DNA of 64,000 nt from Sphingobacterium multivorum (GTDB lineage: Bacteria; Bacteroidota; Bacteroidia; Sphingobacteriales; Sphingobacteriaceae): contig NZ_CP154261.1 of NCBI RefSeq assembly GCF_039511225.1, positions 5,270,001 through 5,334,000 on the forward strand, in the 5' to 3' direction. A program made the translations under genes and the position numbers. Under the pieces are notes generated by a model. That model did not search any database and was not told where the DNA came from. It saw only the letters and a list, made by a program, of their open reading frames with translations. Each line of letters begins with the position of its first letter. Within the stretch, counting starts at the first letter, position 1. This document shows, in pieces, positions 61,531 to 64,000 of the stretch.

Positions 61531-64000
61531 TTAAAATCCTACTTTTAATGAGATTGTAACCTGTTTTGGAACCGGTAAAGCAACACCTCCTGTGGCAAAA
61601 AACTCAGGGTCCTGTCCGTGCAATCTCTTATCCGCCATAATTGTCCAAATGTTATTTGCAACGACGTTAATACTTGCATTGGTAATACTCATCCGCGAAA
61701 TAAATTCCTTTGGCAGCGCATACCCCAACGATATATTTTTCAACTTAATATAATCGCCATCTACGACTCGTTCAGTTGAATAATTGTATGCATTGTAAGG
61801 ATATGCAGCACTTACTTGTGTACCAGATGCACTAACCACATTGGTTGCCGAAATTGGATCCAATAGGGCCGGTATCGTTGTTTTCAGCTCATCTCCCGGC
61901 ATGATCCAACGGTTTAACATGTCTTTTGTCATAACAGACATGTCATCATATGACGATCTGATCGAGGGTTTTAGACGTAATTTGTTTCCCGCAGAAAAGG
62001 TCAATAGACCGGAAAGTGTAAAACTTTTATAAGAAAATGCGTTGAAGAAACCTCCCGTAAATGTTGGCTCAACGGGTCCTTCATACTTTAAATAATCTAG
62101 GATTTGACTCTGTAGGTATACATTCGTCGTCTTGATACCATCCGTTCCAATGAAAGTTGGATATCCATATTCTGGATTTAAACCATCAAATTGAAGAGAA
62201 AATAAGCTACGTTGTGAATAGCCCTGCACAGCTCCACCTGTATTTGAAACTGCCCGCCAGATATTGGGATTAATATCCAAACGCGTGATTTTATTCTTAT
62301 TAAAAGCAAAGTTAAAGTTGGTCTTCCACCTAAAATCTTTGGACTTGACAGGAGTACCTGTTATAGCGACTTCAATACCCTTTGCATCCATATCGGCATA
62401 ATTGGCTGTCTTTGTATACTCTCCGTCAATACCTGAGGTTTGAATTGAACCTAAAAGGTCATAACTCTTTCTCTTATATAAATCGACTGTTAACCCGACC
62501 TTGCTTTCGAACAAGCCCATATCAAAGCCTAAATTGAACTCGTTCATTTTTTCCCAAGTCAATTCTTTATTGGCAATATTGGATATATAAGTTAGCGTTT
62601 CTTGATCCACAATCTCGCGACGTCTCGCTATTTGATTATAGAACACCGCAGAAGAATTTGTTGCATTACCCATATTGGCGACCATACCATAAGTCGCACG
62701 GACAGATAGATTGCTTAAGAATAAATCTTTCGGCCAGAACTTTTCTTCATCAACATTCCATTTTCCCGAAACGTTCCAGGTAGGCAACCAACGTGCTGTG
62801 CGCGATTTACCCATTTTATTAGAACCATCGTAACGGACAGTTCCATTGACGGAATATTTTTGTTTATATGCATAGGCCGCTCGCAAACTATATCCATTAA
62901 ACCGGGTAAAGTTGTATCCCATGCCATAATAAGGTTTGCCCTCTTCTCTTGCTTCTTTAAAATATTCATATGCTGGAACCGCCAATCCTCCGTTCTCATA
63001 GGAGTATCCAACGCCATCAAAAAATTCAGCTTGACGGTCCGTTGTGATCATTTCCATATTAGCGAAAACATTGACATTATGTCCTCCATTAAATTCTTTA
63101 TTGAATTCTAAATCCTGGCGGAAATAATAATATTTTAAATTGTCGTTATTAATTTTATAAAATCCACCCTCTGGTAAAACACTGATAGGTAAATCGTTTG
63201 GAAAGGCGGGGTTGTTATATAACTTATCATTTGAGCCTACTATGGTTGCATCCGACATTGCTCTAAAGGACTGTACATAGTTTGAGTTCTCTTTTAAAAA
63301 GGTTTGATTTTCACTTTTTGAGAAACGATATGCTCCCGTAACAGCGTATGAAAGGCTAGGAATAATCTTATATTTCAGAGCACCCTGCACTTTGAAATCG
63401 ATCATACCAAGTTCCATATAATTGTTGTTCACCTCATTTAGGATGTTAAATGGTGCATAGTCACGTGTAAAATATTCAAGATCACCATTCTCGTCATAAG
63501 GTGTAATCAAACGGCTCGTACCAAGAGCGTAATTATATGGATTGATATCATAACCGCGATAATAAGACCCATATACAGGATCTGATTGTTGGTTTACAGT
63601 ACCAGGTGTCTTTTGTTGTCGAATAGATCCATTTCCTAATACTTCGGCGCTGAATTTGTCATTGAATTTATAGTTAGACCTAAAATTACCCGTAAATCTT
63701 TGGACGTTATTACCAATCGTCATCCCGGGGTCTTTCAAATAAGAAACAGATGAATAATTTTGAGTCTTCTCAGTACCGGAAGAAACGCTTAAGGAATGTT
63801 CCTGAACAAATGAATTTTTGAACAACAGATCAAACCAATCGGTATTTGCATTTGCGTAACGTGTCAAGAAATCAACCTGACTCGGAGCGTCATTTCTAAG
63901 TCCGTATGTTTTCGTTGTCTCGTCATATTCATACAGCTTATTGTACATTTTATAAAAGACTCCACCATTAGCCCCTCTTGAAGCACTTGGAATTTGGTAA
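61531..64000 (-). CDS. SusC/RagA-family TonB-linked outer-membrane transporter (partial, N-terminus outside window)
   Basis: About 822 codons of the C-terminal part of a SusC transporter; the frame stays open to the right edge (codons just before the first in-window ATG read SASRGANGGVFYK, the end of the plug domain). The barrel follows: SFVQEHSLSVSSGTEKTQNY, YDGSNKMGKSRTARWLPTWN, NKELTWEKMNEFNLGFDMG and the C-terminal strand VTISLKVGF. The start, signal peptide and TonB box lie outside the window. It heads the minus-strand operon SusC-SusD-HExxH lipoprotein-DUF4302. Confidence 0.95.
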   Translation of the reverse strand, partial: YQIPSASRGANGGVFYKMYNKLYEYDETTKTYGLRNDAPSQVDFLTRYANANTDWFDLLFKNSFVQEHSLSVSSGTEKTQNYSSVSYLKDPGMTIGNNVQRFTGNFRSNYKFNDKFSAEVLGNGSIRQQKTPGTVNQQSDPVYGSYYRGYDINPYNYALGTSRLITPYDENGDLEYFTRDYAPFNILNEVNNNYMELGMIDFKVQGALKYKIIPSLSYAVTGAYRFSKSENQTFLKENSNYVQSFRAMSDATIVGSNDKLYNNPAFPNDLPISVLPEGGFYKINNDNLKYYYFRQDLEFNKEFNGGHNVNVFANMEMITTDRQAEFFDGVGYSYENGGLAVPAYEYFKEAREEGKPYYGMGYNFTRFNGYSLRAAYAYKQKYSVNGTVRYDGSNKMGKSRTARWLPTWNVSGKWNVDEEKFWPKDLFLSNLSVRATYGMVANMGNATNSSAVFYNQIARRREIVDQETLTYISNIANKELTWEKMNEFNLGFDMGLFESKVGLTVDLYKRKSYDLLGSIQTSGIDGEYTKTANYADMDAKGIEVAITGTPVKSKDFRWKTNFNFAFNKNKITRLDINPNIWRAVSNTGGAVQGYSQRSLFSLQFDGLNPEYGYPTFIGTDGIKTTNVYLQSQILDYLKYEGPVEPTFTGGFFNAFSYKSFTLSGLLTFSAGNKLRLKPSIRSSYDDMSVMTKDMLNRWIMPGDELKTTIPALLDPISATNVVSASGTQVSAAYPYNAYNYSTERVVDGDYIKLKNISLGYALPKEFISRMSITNASINVVANNIWTIMADKRLHGQDPEFFATGGVALPVPKQVTISLKVGF

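Overview
This window looks like a chromosomal segment of a Bacteroidota bacterium, most likely in or near Sphingobacterium/Sphingobacteriaceae. The grounds are two SusC/SusD outer-membrane import pairs, a FecR/ECF-sigma/TonB-receptor signalling triplet, many short-signal lipoproteins, promoters of the TAnnTTTG type, an almost complete lack of Shine-Dalgarno sequences, and core genes (lptB, recJ, ccmE/ccmF, miaA, acs) with Bacteroidota-type sequence. I saw no tRNA, rRNA, CRISPR array, phage module or complete insertion sequence.

Layout. 1-3.3 kb: minus-strand cell-surface signalling operon (ECF sigma factor, FecR anti-sigma factor, STN-containing TonB-dependent receptor that runs off the left edge). 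3.5-12.2 kb: two lipoproteins, a DUF255 thioredoxin-fold protein, a SlyD-like isomerase, a SMUG2-type DNA glycosylase, MnmD, a dicarboxylate/amino-acid symporter and an LpxR-like outer-membrane protein. 12.5-18 kb: ccmE-ccmF-DUF2520 operon and a membrane-anchored glutamate-synthase-like flavoprotein. 18-25.7 kb: MarR regulator, omega-amidase-like nitrilase, polyprenyl synthase, divergent GT4 glycosyltransferase with a SufT/MIP18-like partner, TlpA-like thioredoxin protein, and a KhtTU-like K+/H+ antiporter pair. 26-34 kb: a small polysaccharide-utilisation-type locus, SusC-SusD-GH2. 34-51.6 kb: housekeeping block (MBL hydrolase, recJ, lptB, GH3-family protein, ilvE, miaA, acidic-tailed ORF-3-like protein, cca, pdxA, rsmA, FAD monooxygenase, 2-hydroxyacid dehydrogenase, UbiA-like membrane protein, acs). 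51.6-55.8 kb: accessory-looking stretch with a TonB-family gene, a decayed tandem copy of it, an NTF2-fold secreted protein, an unrecognised protein and three copies of a DnaA-box-like inverted repeat. 55.8-64 kb: minus-strand SusC-SusD-zinc metallohydrolase lipoprotein-DUF4302 operon, followed by a small lipoprotein and two paralogous PH-like membrane proteins.

Points most worth a second look: (i) a paralogous membrane protein whose start codon appears changed from ATG to ATA inside a 4-base stop/start overlap; (ii) three inverted repeats with DnaA-box-like arms and an identical 15-nt spacer within 3.1 kb; (iii) a TonB-family tandem duplicate caught in decay; (iv) three genes whose -7 promoter element ends exactly 4 nt before the ATG, suggesting leaderless mRNAs; (v) a CcmE with CxxxY instead of HxxxY; (vi) symmetric terminator palindromes of 26-28 bp between convergent genes; (vii) the SusCD/HExxH-lipoprotein/DUF4302 import locus, whose substrate is unknown. 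All product names are from reading the sequence; no database search was run.
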